DNA from: Thunnus maccoyii
Taxonomy: Eukaryota > Chordata > Actinopteri > Scombriformes > Scombridae
Reading direction: 5' to 3'
Length of the DNA stretch: 64,000 bases
Assembly (NCBI RefSeq): GCF_910596095.1
Contig: NC_056538.1
Location: 15,734,501-15,798,500 of the forward strand
The notes beneath the pieces were generated by a model that saw only the letters and a list, made by a program, of their open reading frames with translations, made no database searches and was not told the DNA's origin. Shown here piece after piece: positions 24,300 to 35,440 of the stretch. The position numbers were made by a program, and so were the translations under genes. The stretch's first letter is position 1; every line of letters begins with the position of its first letter.

Positions 24300-24303
24300 C
24301 CCC

Positions 24304-24320
<17 letters not shown>

Positions 24321-24334
<14 letters not shown>

Positions 24335-24680
24335 TCTGTTTGGTTATGGATGGGAAACACTCCAGTGGACCTGATTGTGGAAAATAACACACTCTATTGG
24401 CCATTTAGTTGGTGTGTGACATCAGTCTGTGTAAATGTGAACCATGGGCGGTCCGCTGAGGTTGCCTACTTTAGGAGCAGGCCCTGCCCCTGACGACCGC
24501 AGAAAGCTGGACAACGGCAGAAAGGTCAGCTGCTGATACTGTAGATTCTGCAGAGAGGAAGTGAGGAACTGCCACAACACAGACGTTTTCAGACTGAAGA
24601 CAAGCTGCTGCATCAGAGGTCAAAACTACAAGAGGCTGTACTGCTGGAGCACATGAGAACATCTGCTTTCTCCTGTTTAT
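24321..24680 (+). other. Candidate SLN non-coding first exon
   Basis: Placed between the candidate TATA/MEF2 site and the donor-like 'ata|gtgagt' at 24681, with an acceptor 'cttttag' at 25156-25162 closing a 482-base intron. Mammalian SLN also has a non-coding first exon. Exon start and donor are guesses that RNA data would settle. Confidence 0.3.
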
Positions 24681-25289
24681 AGTGAGTTCACAGTCAACTT
24701 ACTTCATCTTGATTTAGTGAACATCCTGAGAAATGTTGTTATTGTTGGGGAGAATAATATACTAATGCTACCAACTGATCAAAACTAAAATTTTTGTAAT
24801 TGACAGCTAAGAACTGAAGTGAATTTTAGTGGATTTAAATGAATTTGCTCAATGTAACTAAAGTGCAAAAACAACTTTGCCCTAGAGTACTTTGTATCCT
24901 GAAAAAGTGTGTTTGTGCATGTGTACGTGTCATGTCCCATGTGTATATGTGAGGAAATATTGTGGCCCCAGCTCCCTGTTGAGTCACAGTAACTGTGAAC
25001 AGATATAGCGACCCGACTGAGAAGTGACTGATCCCTCTAATCTATGATAATAGAGGCAACATACATGCACATACAAACACAGCACATAGGCCACTGACAC
25101 ATACACACATGCATACTATATTGTAGTATTCCTTTCCTCTCTCCACTCCTGCTCACTTTTAGGTCTTGGACCGAGGGGCCACACTTCTCTACAAACAGCC
25201 GACACATCAGCAACCTTCTTCCCTGGCAGCAGCTCCCTCTGCTCCTCGCTCGCCTAGTCTCTCCAGTCCTCTCCGTCTGGGATTCAGCC

Positions 25290-25385
25290 ATGGACCGCTC
25301 GGCGCAGGAGCTGTTCCTCAACTTCATGATCGTCTTAATCACCGTGCTGCTGATGTGGCTGCTGGTGAAAAGTTATCAGGACTGA
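25290..25385 (+). CDS. SLN: SLN, sarcolipin (31-residue SERCA-regulating micropeptide)
   Basis: The short ORF has residues 1-12 [12 protein letters not shown], then a transmembrane helix ([13 protein letters not shown]), then KSYQD and TGA. Mammalian sarcolipin is also 31 residues with the same ELFLNF and IVLITV cores. Family knowledge: it is a single-pass protein of the sarcoplasmic reticulum that binds SERCA and lowers or uncouples calcium transport. The start lies in an optimal GCCATGG context, and no ATG occurs between the 3' splice acceptor (exon from 25163) and this start. The whole coding region sits in one exon, as in mammals. Differences from human: Thr5 is Ala with Ser at 4, and the last residue is Asp instead of Tyr. 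Phospholamban is excluded by length and lack of its cytoplasmic domain. Confidence 0.95.
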   Translation: MDRSAQELFLNFMIVLITVLLMWLLVKSYQD

Positions 25386-25688
25386 ACCATGGGGCAAAAG
25401 CAGCCCTCTCGTCTCGTGGCTCTAGAGAGGCGGAGGAGATGGAGGGAAATGTGTGGAGGGGAGCCAGTTTGGTTACTGTAGGACTAATTCTGATTTTTGT
25501 GTTTACACCTCACCTTCATTCTTTTAGTTTATGGTTACCACTCCGGTCCAGAGTTGCAGTAATAGTATAATATTTAAACCATGACAAACTAGTCTTGGAT
25601 TCGTATTTGTCTTCTGAGATATTTTTAAATGTGGCCTTGACTTTCTGGCAAGAGCCAAAGGGGAAATCACAGAAGAGATAAAAGGGTG

Positions 25689-25694
25689 AATAAA
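25689..25694 (+). promoter_or_regulatory. Candidate SLN polyadenylation signal
   Basis: AATAAA about 300 bases after the SLN stop codon; another occurs at 26293-26298. Which is used cannot be told from sequence. Confidence 0.35.
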
Positions 25695-25699
25695 AATAT

Positions 25700-27002
25700 G
25701 GAAAATGAGTAAGGGATTCAAGTTTTAGGCTTTCATTATGCAAACTCTTGAAGTGACTGCTAGAGAACGCTGTAATGTCACTTATATTAGAAGTATATAG
25801 CCCATTTTTCTGTGTCAATCATGTAACATCTGATACACTGAACCACTGTCCATACTGTTGTTTCTCAGTCTCTAAGGTATATTGTTCTGTATTTTTCTAA
25901 AGTGTCAAAATGTCACAAATTTACTGATAGAACAGGACTTCAACACAAATGACAAAGCATTATGTTTATGTTCATTTCTTGCCATAATACAGACTTTCAT
26001 TTGTCTGATTCTTTTTTCTGTTTCACAGCACAAATATATTCTGCATTCATGATTTACACCATGACATCCATCCTCATGGTTTCTGCGTTATTTTACTTGT
26101 TAATAGACTGAAGCTACAGCGTGTGTTTCTCTGTGATGCAAGTACAAGACAAGATAAAGTTGCACATTTCCACTTTTCAACAGAACTGAATATGCTACAG
26201 AAAGAGATCCATCTTCTGGTCACATACAGGGTTGTTGTGTGTATCATGAGAGGAAAAACAGGGCATGCATGGATACATGACAGTCTGAAACAGAATAAAG
26301 GCAAGTAGCTTAAAGTGAGAATCCACCCAGATAATTCACACAGTATTGCCATGAAATTCTTTTAGTTTAATCCAGTTTTACATAGTGTATATGAGCAGCT
26401 CTCCTTCAGCTAAAAAAGAACTTAAGATGAGAAAATCTGAGAAGATTTAAGGCTGAATTCTTTCTGAAAGCTGCGTAAAGGGAGCCTCAAAAGCAAATTC
26501 TTCTTGTCTATATTTTTGCTGTAAAAGAGCTGATACATTTAAAGATATGGTGAATTGTTCTTTTGAGTGGATTCTCTATTTTAAACATATGTATCAGACA
26601 AAAAATATTCAGGTACTAAAATAGGATTTCTAAAATAGTCTTCTGCTCAACAGGGTTCCTCCATGGGAGGGACCAAATTTCGATTGACACATGATGACAC
26701 AAAGATCTTATGACAGCAGGTGCTTCACAAATACAAATTTAAAGATCAGATCTTTAAATAAAAAAATAAATCATTTGGCTCAGGTGGTCTCATGTAATGG
26801 TGATCTGTGAGGGGAGATGTGGTGTTAGTTCAAGACAAACTTGGATTACATTTTCTCTGGAGGTGTTCAGCGCAGCTGTCCGTCATGCACGGGGGTTTGA
26901 AAGCCAAGGGAGGCTCATAGGTGCATGCTTACATCCGTGATGCAGGAAGCACACATGTTCATCCACTCACATGTGTTCACGTTGATGTCTGTCTGCTGTG
27001 TA
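25700..27002. other. Region between convergent SLN and KBTBD3 (their 3' UTRs and spacer)
   Basis: The two genes converge here. No coding content seen. The right part is the KBTBD3 3' UTR; ATTAAA on the minus strand at 26366-26371 is a weak candidate polyadenylation signal. A second SLN hexamer sits at 26293-26298. Confidence 0.5.
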
Positions 27003-30000
27003 TCATGCTGTGTCACCCCACGGGTCTCTGTGTTTGTTGAAGCTGATGAGCTGGCAGTGGAACTCAGTGAGCGCTCTGGGCATGGGCGCCACTTCCTCCC
27101 ATTGACTCCTGCCACTGTGGTACACCTGCACAAGTAACAAGAAAACACAGATAGTGGGTTGTAATTAATAGCTTGACACATTGAGCTGTAATGTGCAGGC
27201 CCTCCAGACCCCATTAAATTCTTTATTGTAAAGATGATATATGAAATATTTGTATACAATATATAAGATATACAGTGCACACAGATATTCTAAAATGTTC
27301 TTAATCAAAAAACACTTTTCATTTGGGGGTCTCCATGGTGGCATGGACACAATTGAAGGAATAATTTGTCATTTTATAACTGTAGTTTGGACCATTTTGC
27401 ATTGCATATTTTGTTTGCAACTGAATAATTTTGAATCCACTGTAAAATGTGGCCAGTATTTCCTTGGTCAACTGATCGATTCAACCAGGCCTCTTGAAAG
27501 TTAATAAATTAGTTAATAAGTTCGTTTCAATGGATAAAGTTTTCTCTTTTACCTGAACTTCATCGGTGATCTCGTCGGGGGAATAGTCTCCACCTAGGAT
27601 GTAGATTCTGTCTCTCATACCCAGTGCTCCAGCATTGAACCCTGCACACTCAAACGACCCCTCACCCTTCCACACACAGGTTTCTGGACAAAAACTGTAG
27701 ACCTGTATGGAAAACAAAGGCCAGAGAACGAGATGACACACCTTATAGTTGCAGATGATAAACTGATACATCCTACTCAGTATCCTATCCATACATTACA
27801 TAATTTACTCACTCATTGATTAATGAATTAAGTCATTAGTGCTCATCTGATGGCTCACCTTATAAGTGGACAAGTCGCAGAGGTGCAGTGTATTATGAAT
27901 TGACACCGCTTTGACCAGTGTAGCATGGAAGAACTGGCCGAACTCTGCCACAAGGCGGCTCCACTGGTCCTGCTGGGCATCATAGCTATAGAAGCAGTCC
28001 AGTGAGGGGTTGAAAGAGTCTGTGATCTCCACCTCTGATCCCAGCGTATAGATAATGCTGCCACAAGCACTGGCCTCAGGGTAGAAGATGGCATTGGGCA
28101 GCGGGCTGACTGAGCACCAGCTCTGGGACAGAGGGTTATAATACTCCACCTAAACATAAGATAGAGAAGAGCAGAGTTTGTCCTGCACATGGAAAAATTT
28201 ACACCAACATACGCTGTTTGTTTGTTTGTACCTCTAGCAGAGTGGGAGCACCGCCTCTGGATCCTTTGGTCCGTCCCCCAATGACATAAACTCGGTCCAG
28301 GCAGGTCACAGCAGTGTGCATGGTTCGGGGTTTCAGCATTGGTGGTGCAGGTGTGCAGGTTAGAGTCACAGGACAGAAGCACCAAACCTCATCTGTAGCA
28401 TCGTGGAACGGCTCGGCAACATGTAGACGTATTGCCCGGCAACAGTTTCCCCGGCAACCACCTGTGACAAACATCTTGGACAGTAGAGAAGATGATGAAA
28501 TGTTTCAAACTGAAAGCAAGAGCATGATGAAAACATACATATTTATATGAGCTCTGATTCCAGGATCTCTATCCCAAAACGTACCTTCTCAGCATAGCCA
28601 GTCAGGTAGGAGCCTGGCGGGTCTGGCATCGTGGCTGTCCCCTCTCCATTCCCCATCCCTAGCTCTTTCCACTTGTCTGTTTCTAGACAGTAGCAGAAGG
28701 TGTGGCAGATCTCTCCGTTCTCCTCCGTCTTGTGGATATAAATGTAGCTCTGTGTGGTGGCGGGCCTGGCGTCAGTTAGCAGGCCACTGTACTGACTCTG
28801 TGTGCTCTGAGCCTCAGACAGCAGGGCGAGACAGGACTCATCGTTGCAGAGCAGAGAGTCTGAGTCACGCAGAGTCTGAAAGAGAAAGTTGGGGATGGAG
28901 GATAAGACAAGTGCAGCAGTATGAAAGTGTATGTGTCTTTGTGTACCTGTGTGTATATAGTACATTCAATGTGTGCATACTTTTAGTGTGGGCACAGGTA
29001 GATGGTGGAGTCTGGTTAGAGATAACAGTTGTGGTAGCAACTTCTGTCTTCCAGGAAGATCATGGCGTATCCATTTCAGAAGTGACATCACCACGGCCTC
29101 CTCCCTGGGCACGTTTAGGGAGTCTGACCTTAGGCATGCCTCCAACACGTTCATCTATAAGGAGCAATTGAAATGATGAACACTGAGCAGGTACTTTTAG
29201 CCGTTCATTCAGGCTTTTTGATGTAAGTGGGGTGATGATAAGCTTATTTGTCATAAAAGAAGTTTGTTTTCTATCCACAAATTTGCTGGAATAATTAATT
29301 CAAAACATTTTTATGAATGCAAATATGCATTTAACTACATCACAATAATTAATGAGATGTATTATTATGTACTGTGTGTTCGGAAGTAATGCAGAGGGCA
29401 GCTTTTGTCTGCTCTAGAACATTACATGCTACAAATCAAATCAAACGGAGATGAATCTTAAGTTACTATTTAGCAGCTTTGAAACTTGATTTTGGAATTG
29501 CCATGTGAATCAGTGAAATTAAGCAAAAACAGGTGTAACTGATAGCTGATAGATAGAATGCATTCTCCACAAACATAGTATACTGTATAGTCAGGGTAGA
29601 AATTAATTAAAGGACTAATGGAGACTGTTTAGTAGATCAATCTCCTCAATTTTTTGTTCATACAAACAATCCTGTGTGGCCTCAACTATCACCTGCATTT
29701 CCAGGAAGTCCTGGGTTTCGGAAAGGTCATTGAAGTTCTCAACCACAAACGTATTGGCATTTTGGAGGAGTGAGGTGGATCCGTAGGCCTCAGCGACGGA
29801 CAGGAGGGACAGGCAGTTGCAGAGATCCATTGTTCCTATCAGGAAGTCACTACATGCTCTGGACAGGACCGACACCTGAGGTAACCACAGCAACAAGGAA
29901 AACAGAGTGAAATAACCCACGTCAAAAACAGAGTACATATACTGTATAAAACTTTGCAATTTACAGATAATTTAATTCTGCACATTAAATATCAAAAACT

Positions 30001-31162
30001 TTTAACACATAGAAACACAAATATTGTATTAATGCCCTTAAAATCCTTTATATTTGATGCACTTACAGCTTTATCACAAACTAGGCCGAATTTTATGTAA
30101 GTAAAGCTTCTGTATAGTAAACTCAAACTCACAAATTGTTGTTTATTTTTACTTTATATCACAATTTTAATCAGAGATGTGGGCAGCAATTCAGAGGTCT
30201 GGAACCACTTTAAACTAACACCAGGTAAAGAGATACAAGTTATGATACAAGCTGGAACAAGAGGAAGAAAACACAATCACGCACACGATATAACGGCACA
30301 GTCTGGTCCAAGAATTTATTCAGATGTTTTGACCAACAATAACCAAGAAAATCCTTTGTCAAGGATGACATCATGAAACATCAGAATACATTTTCAGAGC
30401 AGAATATGCTGCTTTATGTGTTTTGTCCTCTTATTTAAGGTTTTTTTTTCTTTAAAGCAGTCTCTCTGCAACTGCTGTCTCATGTTTTATGAGGGTGTAA
30501 CCAGTTCAAGGACATCATTTTCTCCCAGAGGAGGTGATATCGTCCATTTTGTCTTCACTATTTAAAACTAATGCATGCTTAAGAGGAAGAAAGAATGAGA
30601 TATTCTGTGGGTGCTAATGGTCGTATTTCTACCTGTAAAAAGGAGGCAAGCTGAAACAGCATGTCCACATTTCCATCCGTGATGAGAATCTCACCAGAGT
30701 AGGCAAAGTCCAGGAAGGAACTCACCGCCGCTGGACTCTGGTTACCCAGTGTTACCGAACATTCATCACGCTCTCGCATATCCACCTGAAACATGGCCCT
30801 AAACGTAGAGCAGTTACACAGCAGTGTTATTTAATGTTAATTACATAGAGAGAGATCATTCTAAGGGAGAGACAGATAAATCGATACCTGAAGAAATCAC
30901 TGCATGCTGCAAGGACACAGCGGTGGCAGGGAAAGCTGTGTTCCTGGACTTTTATGGTAAAGTCAAACAGCAAGCCGTGCTCCCTGAACGATCTGAGCAC
31001 GCCCAGCAGCTGAAGTCCGTGTGACTCAGACACCCGCAATTGGGTACGGTTTTCTGGGACCCCGTTGCATTCTGGACTACTGCCAGTTTTACTGCTGGGA
31101 GGGCTGCTGCAGAGGCTATGGGTGTTGGTGATACAGGAGGATGGCTCTTGAAGTTCATCCAT
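27003..31162 (-). CDS. KBTBD3: KBTBD3, BTB-BACK-kelch protein (nine coding exons, complete)
   Basis: Coding exons are 31162-30888, 30798-30633, 29875-29693, 29154-28981, 28875-28585, 28474-28232, 28149-27859, 27702-27553 and 27125-27003. All phases join, giving 631 residues (human about 610). Order: Ser-rich variable N-terminus (1-45); BTB domain (about 50-160) with HRCVLAACSDFFRAMFQV; BACK domain (about 165-265); kelch propeller (about 290-610) with TGGCRGNCCRAIRLHVAE, PRTMHTAV..RVYVIGG, FNPSLDCF and CVWKGEGSFECAGF. These blocks match vertebrate KBTBD3 nearly word for word. Family knowledge: BTB-kelch proteins usually serve as CUL3 ubiquitin-ligase adaptors; the KBTBD3 substrate is not established to my knowledge. 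The start follows a short 5' UTR segment in the same exon (from 31173). It converges with SLN and diverges from FAM168A. Confidence 0.95.
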
Positions 31163-31544
31163 CTTGCCAAATTCTGACAATATTAGAAAAAAGCAAAGGT
31201 TAAAATGCATTTTTAAAGAACATTGTATGTCTGAGCCTGTCTTCAAGTTTAAGGAGACAAATATCAAGTTGAGTAGAGATAACAAAATGAAATACATGGA
31301 TAAAAACTTTAACATATAGTGACATTTAAATGTGTGAAATATCCATAGACTGCTACTGAGAAAGGTTTATGGACACAGCTTAGTTTGTGTCTAGCACATG
31401 TTAGCATACAAATATTCCAAATGAAAACATACTATACCTTAGATAGTGTCTCACTGTCAAAAGTCAAACATATAGGCTATAAGTAACAAGAACACAAGTG
31501 AAATACACCAGTAGCTAGTGTGAAGCAGGAGAAGCTCTACTTAC

Positions 31545-31620
31545 AGTGTCAGCACCCTGGACAGCTCTCTGTCTCATGCCATCCTAACTTCCGGACGCGT
31601 GAAATCACGCGAGGTCTCGG
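31545..31620 (-). other. KBTBD3 non-coding first exon (donor supported, start approximate)
   Basis: On the minus strand 'gacact|gtaagt' gives a strong donor ending the exon at 31545. It is followed by a 371-base intron to the acceptor before 31173. The segment upstream is CpG-containing and has no ATG-led coding match. Confidence 0.6.
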
Positions 31621-31687
31621 ACAGACTTTTGTTTTTTTGCGGTCACACTTGTTACTAACTTCGTCTTTGGTGAAAGCACGCTGTTAA

Positions 31688-31722
<35 letters not shown>

Positions 31723-31830
31723 AATAATGCGATTTTGATCTTGTTTAAAACCCTCGAGATGTGGGTGCGTGTATGCGGCTCTTTGTTTGCGGTCAGTGGG
31801 GCGCAATGACTGCTGGGAACTGTAGTTCTA
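31580..31830 (-). promoter_or_regulatory. KBTBD3 promoter region with ETS-like, CGCGTGA dyad and ZNF143-type motifs
   Basis: 'acttccgg' (ETS-like) at 31587-31594; a perfect dyad CGCGTGA-aa-TCACGCG at 31596-31611; and, on the minus strand, 'actacagttcccagca' at about 31812-31827, which fits the ZNF143/Staf site typical of housekeeping promoters. A T tract lies between at about 31690-31718. Motif meanings are established; use here is inferred. Confidence 0.5.
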
Positions 31831-33600
31831 TCTAATTGGTTGGCTTACAGGCATCAAGTCTTGGCTAAAACTCGGTGACAGGGAGCTCAGTTCATGTTTA
31901 AAGTCATGTGTGGTTATAGGATTAATCGTTATCAGTTCACAAATACTAGAAGCTACTAGTAAACCCTTTGTCTCTGGGTTTGCTGGCTGGGACTGTTTAT
32001 GTGCTCTGCAGATAGCTTCGTTTACTTTTCTTTTTTCTTTTTTTTTTTAAATTTTTAACCAATAGTACTTCCAATTTTACCTGAAATACTAGAACCGAAT
32101 CAGAATCAGAAACAGGTTTATTGCCAAGTAGGTTTGCACATACAAGGAATTTGTCTTGGTGTTGTTGTGGTGCATAACAGTCAAAAATATATGCAAAATT
32201 AAATAATCCCAAATAATGTAAAATGAGAAAGAAAGAATTTACAATAAAAATATTTAAAAGTATTCTAAGTGAGAAGAGCTGCTACAGGCTTAAATTTTAA
32301 ATTGAAGAGAATGAAATGAAATGTATAAAATATTGACCAGGAATGTGCAAATGTACATATAGTGTAAACAGTATATGCAGTGTGCAATTAATAATAGTGC
32401 AACTGAACTAAATTCAGCAATCATGCTACATGGATTTGATATTAAATTAACAAATATAATGAGTCATATTTGTTCATATTTCTCACATTATTTTAATATT
32501 TAAACAAAATATTATATAACGTTTTATCATTAATGCTAAGGTGAAATTCACGTTATAGCACAAAAGACTGAGACTAAGAAGGGAAAAAAAATCTAAATAT
32601 ATCTAAATAAAATTAAATAAGTAATTGAATAAATTGCATTCAAGCAAAAACGATATTCAGTATATACATGTACATGTACATGTACAAATAATTGTACAAT
32701 TCTTACCTATACAGACTGGTCTCCAATTAACTTCTTCCCCAACATCTACCCGTGTATGTTCCTTGCTAAACTTTGTGCACTTTAGTGTCACATTTTTTAA
32801 TGTATTTTGTGTTTTAAGTATGTTTAATGTCCTTTAATGTTTTCTCATTTTTAATGTTTTAATTATGTGTACAGCACCTTGCGTTACAACTACTGTATGA
32901 AATGTGCTATAATAAACAAATAAACTTAAACTTAGTATATACTGTATATACGTATGTACATAAGGCTGCCTATTGGACGCAATGCAATTCTTCACCAATG
33001 GGTGGCGCTGTCTTGCTGTAAAGCTAAATTTGTGGTTGTGGTTATGCATGAGGCAAAAGGCACTGAATCTGAATTAGTGAACTTACAGCCATGCTGCAGT
33101 ACTGTTTAACCACCACAGTGCTGCTGACCAAATAACACACTTTCCTGTCTGGAAATGTTGATTACAAAGATATATAACTACAGGCTTGTAGACACACTAT
33201 TACAGTACTACTACTACACTGTACGTGTATGTGTGTGTGACTTCTTTTTAATACCGATAGTAATGTGTTACGCCATACTGATCGATACAGGTCATTTTGT
33301 CATCAGCACAAAAACCCTGGAGTCAATCATGGATAAAGCGCACACACCAAAAAAAGAACAAAGAACCAACAGTGTTATTATACAACAGCATATCAAATCT
33401 TTCTTCATGTACAGCATTTCCATCAGTAGAATAACCTAATAGTCGATTAGCACTGACCTTTAAAAATCAAATGCTCCATTATTGACTGAATGAGAGTATG
33501 CAAACACCAGGAATGAGTGTAATCCCGCTCATAAACTGGTTTATATGTATATAAGGTTGTTATATGTAAAGCAAGTTATTATGTTTAAGCTTTTATATTA
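31831..33600. other. Spacer between divergent KBTBD3 and FAM168A promoters
   Basis: No gene seen. AT-rich, with an interspersed repeat at 32097-32420 and palindromic 'tacatgtacatgtacatgta' at about 32664-32683. Confidence 0.5.
32097..32420. repeat. Teleost dispersed repeat ('gaatcagaatcag..ttattg' type)
   Basis: Opens with 'gaatcagaatcagaaacagg' and 'tttattgccaagtaggtttg', then 'cacatacaaggaatttg', a head sequence I recognise from an abundant fish repeat. The right side decays into AT-rich sequence and the end is approximate. Confidence 0.55.
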
Positions 33601-33634
33601 AAGATTCTCCACTGTTTGTTGTCGGTGGGTCATG

Positions 33635-33700
33635 CCCCCCCCCCCCTCCCCACACACACACACACACACACACACTGCCCCCCCTGCCCCCCCTCCTCTC
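33635..33700. promoter_or_regulatory. C-run / (CA)n block upstream of FAM168A exon 1
   Basis: C12 at 33635-33646, C4 at 33648-33651, (CA)n to 33675, then C7 at 33678-33684 and C7 at 33687-33693. The minus strand could fold as a G-quadruplex, the plus strand as an i-motif. It lies just upstream of the likely transcription start. Confidence 0.5.
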
Positions 33701-33779
33701 TCCTTGCATCCCTGCATCCCTCCCTCTCTCTCCCTCCCGGCAGTGCATCCCCATCCCCCACACGGTGGCCGTCTCTCTG

Positions 33780-33882
33780 GGTGAAAGCTGTCTTCCCAGC
33801 GCCACTGGCCCGACAAAACGTTGTTGTAGCAGAGCCAGTCCGCATCGACACACGGGACAACCGACCAGAGCACGTACACACA

Positions 33883-33927
<45 letters not shown>

Positions 33928-34000
33928 ACATCCACACACACACACAGAGAGAGAGAGAGACACGGGAGGAAACCTTTTGTTGTTCGACCGAGTGGCACTG
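33780..34000 (+). other. FAM168A non-coding first exon (start approximate)
   Basis: Donor 'ggcactg|gtaagt' at 34001 ends the exon. It holds (CA)n at about 33895-33922, more CA at 33935-33945 and (GA)n at 33946-33959, so the 5' UTR would carry simple repeats. CpG-rich sequence continues to about 34500, as expected for a promoter and first exon. No FAM168A protein match lies here. Confidence 0.5.
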
Positions 34001-35097
34001 GTAAGTCTCGTCTGCTGTTTATTATTAAGAGGGGCAAGAATGTCCATGTGTAGACTTGCTAGTTGTTCTTTTCTGTCTTTCTTTTTCCTCCGTATCCCTT
34101 CAATTTACCTCCGCGGTGGCTACTGTTGGGGGAACTAGCGGCTAAAGCTAAACGAGCTAGCTTAAAATAGCGGAATCTGATACTAGTTAGTTGTCGTATC
34201 GGTGTGGCTTTCTAACGTTAGTGGCTGTAAAAAAAAAAATAGCCCTTGTTGTCCTGGTTTATAGTCTGACTTGACCCACGGCGAGTGTTTTTCCACAGTC
34301 ATTTGCTAATCTTGCCCCAGCTAGCTCGCTAATTAGCACTTTTAAGCAGCGTGTGCCGAGGGGATGCAGGGGATGCTACAGGCGGGTTAGCGGTTGTCTT
34401 TTTCAGGCTAGCAGGCGAGCTAAGCTAACGTTAGTATTACGTGACCCGCACAGATTCCTGCACGGGGTGCTTCGGACTGGGAGAATATAGCCATGCTAAC
34501 GGTGGCTAATCTGACGATAATTGGCAAGATGGCATCTCGGAGTTGTTATCTAGAAAACGGTGGATTTTCAAAATGGTGTCTTAAGCTTGTTTGAGTGTGA
34601 CCATTTTTGTCCAACCCTGGCTGTTTTGGCGTTGCTTGCTATCTCCGGAATGCAGTGCACTGCCAGTGCATGCCACACTCTGATGGATATAACTACATAT
34701 TAAACCAATGATGTGGTTGTAAATTTAAATGCTTGCAAATCCTCCAGGATACCGCCACCGTTATGAGCAAAACATTTGGATTTCGGGGAAAGGACACGTT
34801 TGTTTTTAACTGAGTTTTGTTCTGAATCCGTGGTGTTTTTGAGACACATTTTCAGCCCAACATGAGGAGAAACGTCTATTCTGCGCATGAAAATGTTTGC
34901 ACACTGACTTTAAGTGGTTTACATTTACTACAGCAATGCACGGCACTTATTCCCAGGTTCATAACAAACAGTTTTACTTGAGGTTCAGTTTTTCAGGGAC
35001 ATGAGGACCCCCATCTACTGCCAGAATAGTATTATTATTAGTATTATCTGTATTTAATGCTAAATACAGATTTGTCTTGGTGTGTAGGATTAGAAAG

Positions 35098-35440
35098 TAG
35101 GGCTGCAAACTAATGATTTTCATGATCAATTTTTCGATTTGTTGATTATCATTCAGTCTACAAATAGTTAGAAATTAATGTAAAATACCCAAAGTAACCT
35201 TTTCAGATTACTTGCTTTGTTAGACCAACTGTCCTCAAACCCAAAGATAGTTCAATTTACTGTCTCATAAAATCGAGAAAAACAGAAAATCCTCACATTT
35301 CAGAGGCTGGAAATGGCGAATTCTTGGTAGTTTTGCTTAATAAACAACTAAATGATATCAAAATATATATATTGTCAATCCATTTTCTGTCCATCGGCTC
35401 ATCTTAATCAACCGATCATTTAAGCACGCAACAGTTTTAG
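35098..35440 (+). mobile_element. hAT-like MITE copy in FAM168A intron 1
   Basis: Begins 'tagggctgcaaactaatga', with family words 'gatcaatttttcgattt' and 'cttaatcaaccgatcattta'. Right end degraded. Confidence 0.6.

Noticed and set aside
25166-25570. 134-codon plus-strand ORF overlapping SLN in another frame
   Set aside because: It opens with TTG rather than ATG, has no family resemblance, and overlaps the clear sarcolipin frame.
33593-34053. Several 80-150 codon ORFs on both strands around FAM168A exon 1
   Set aside because: They are read-through of (CA)n, (GA)n and C runs; low-complexity translations on both strands and no family match.
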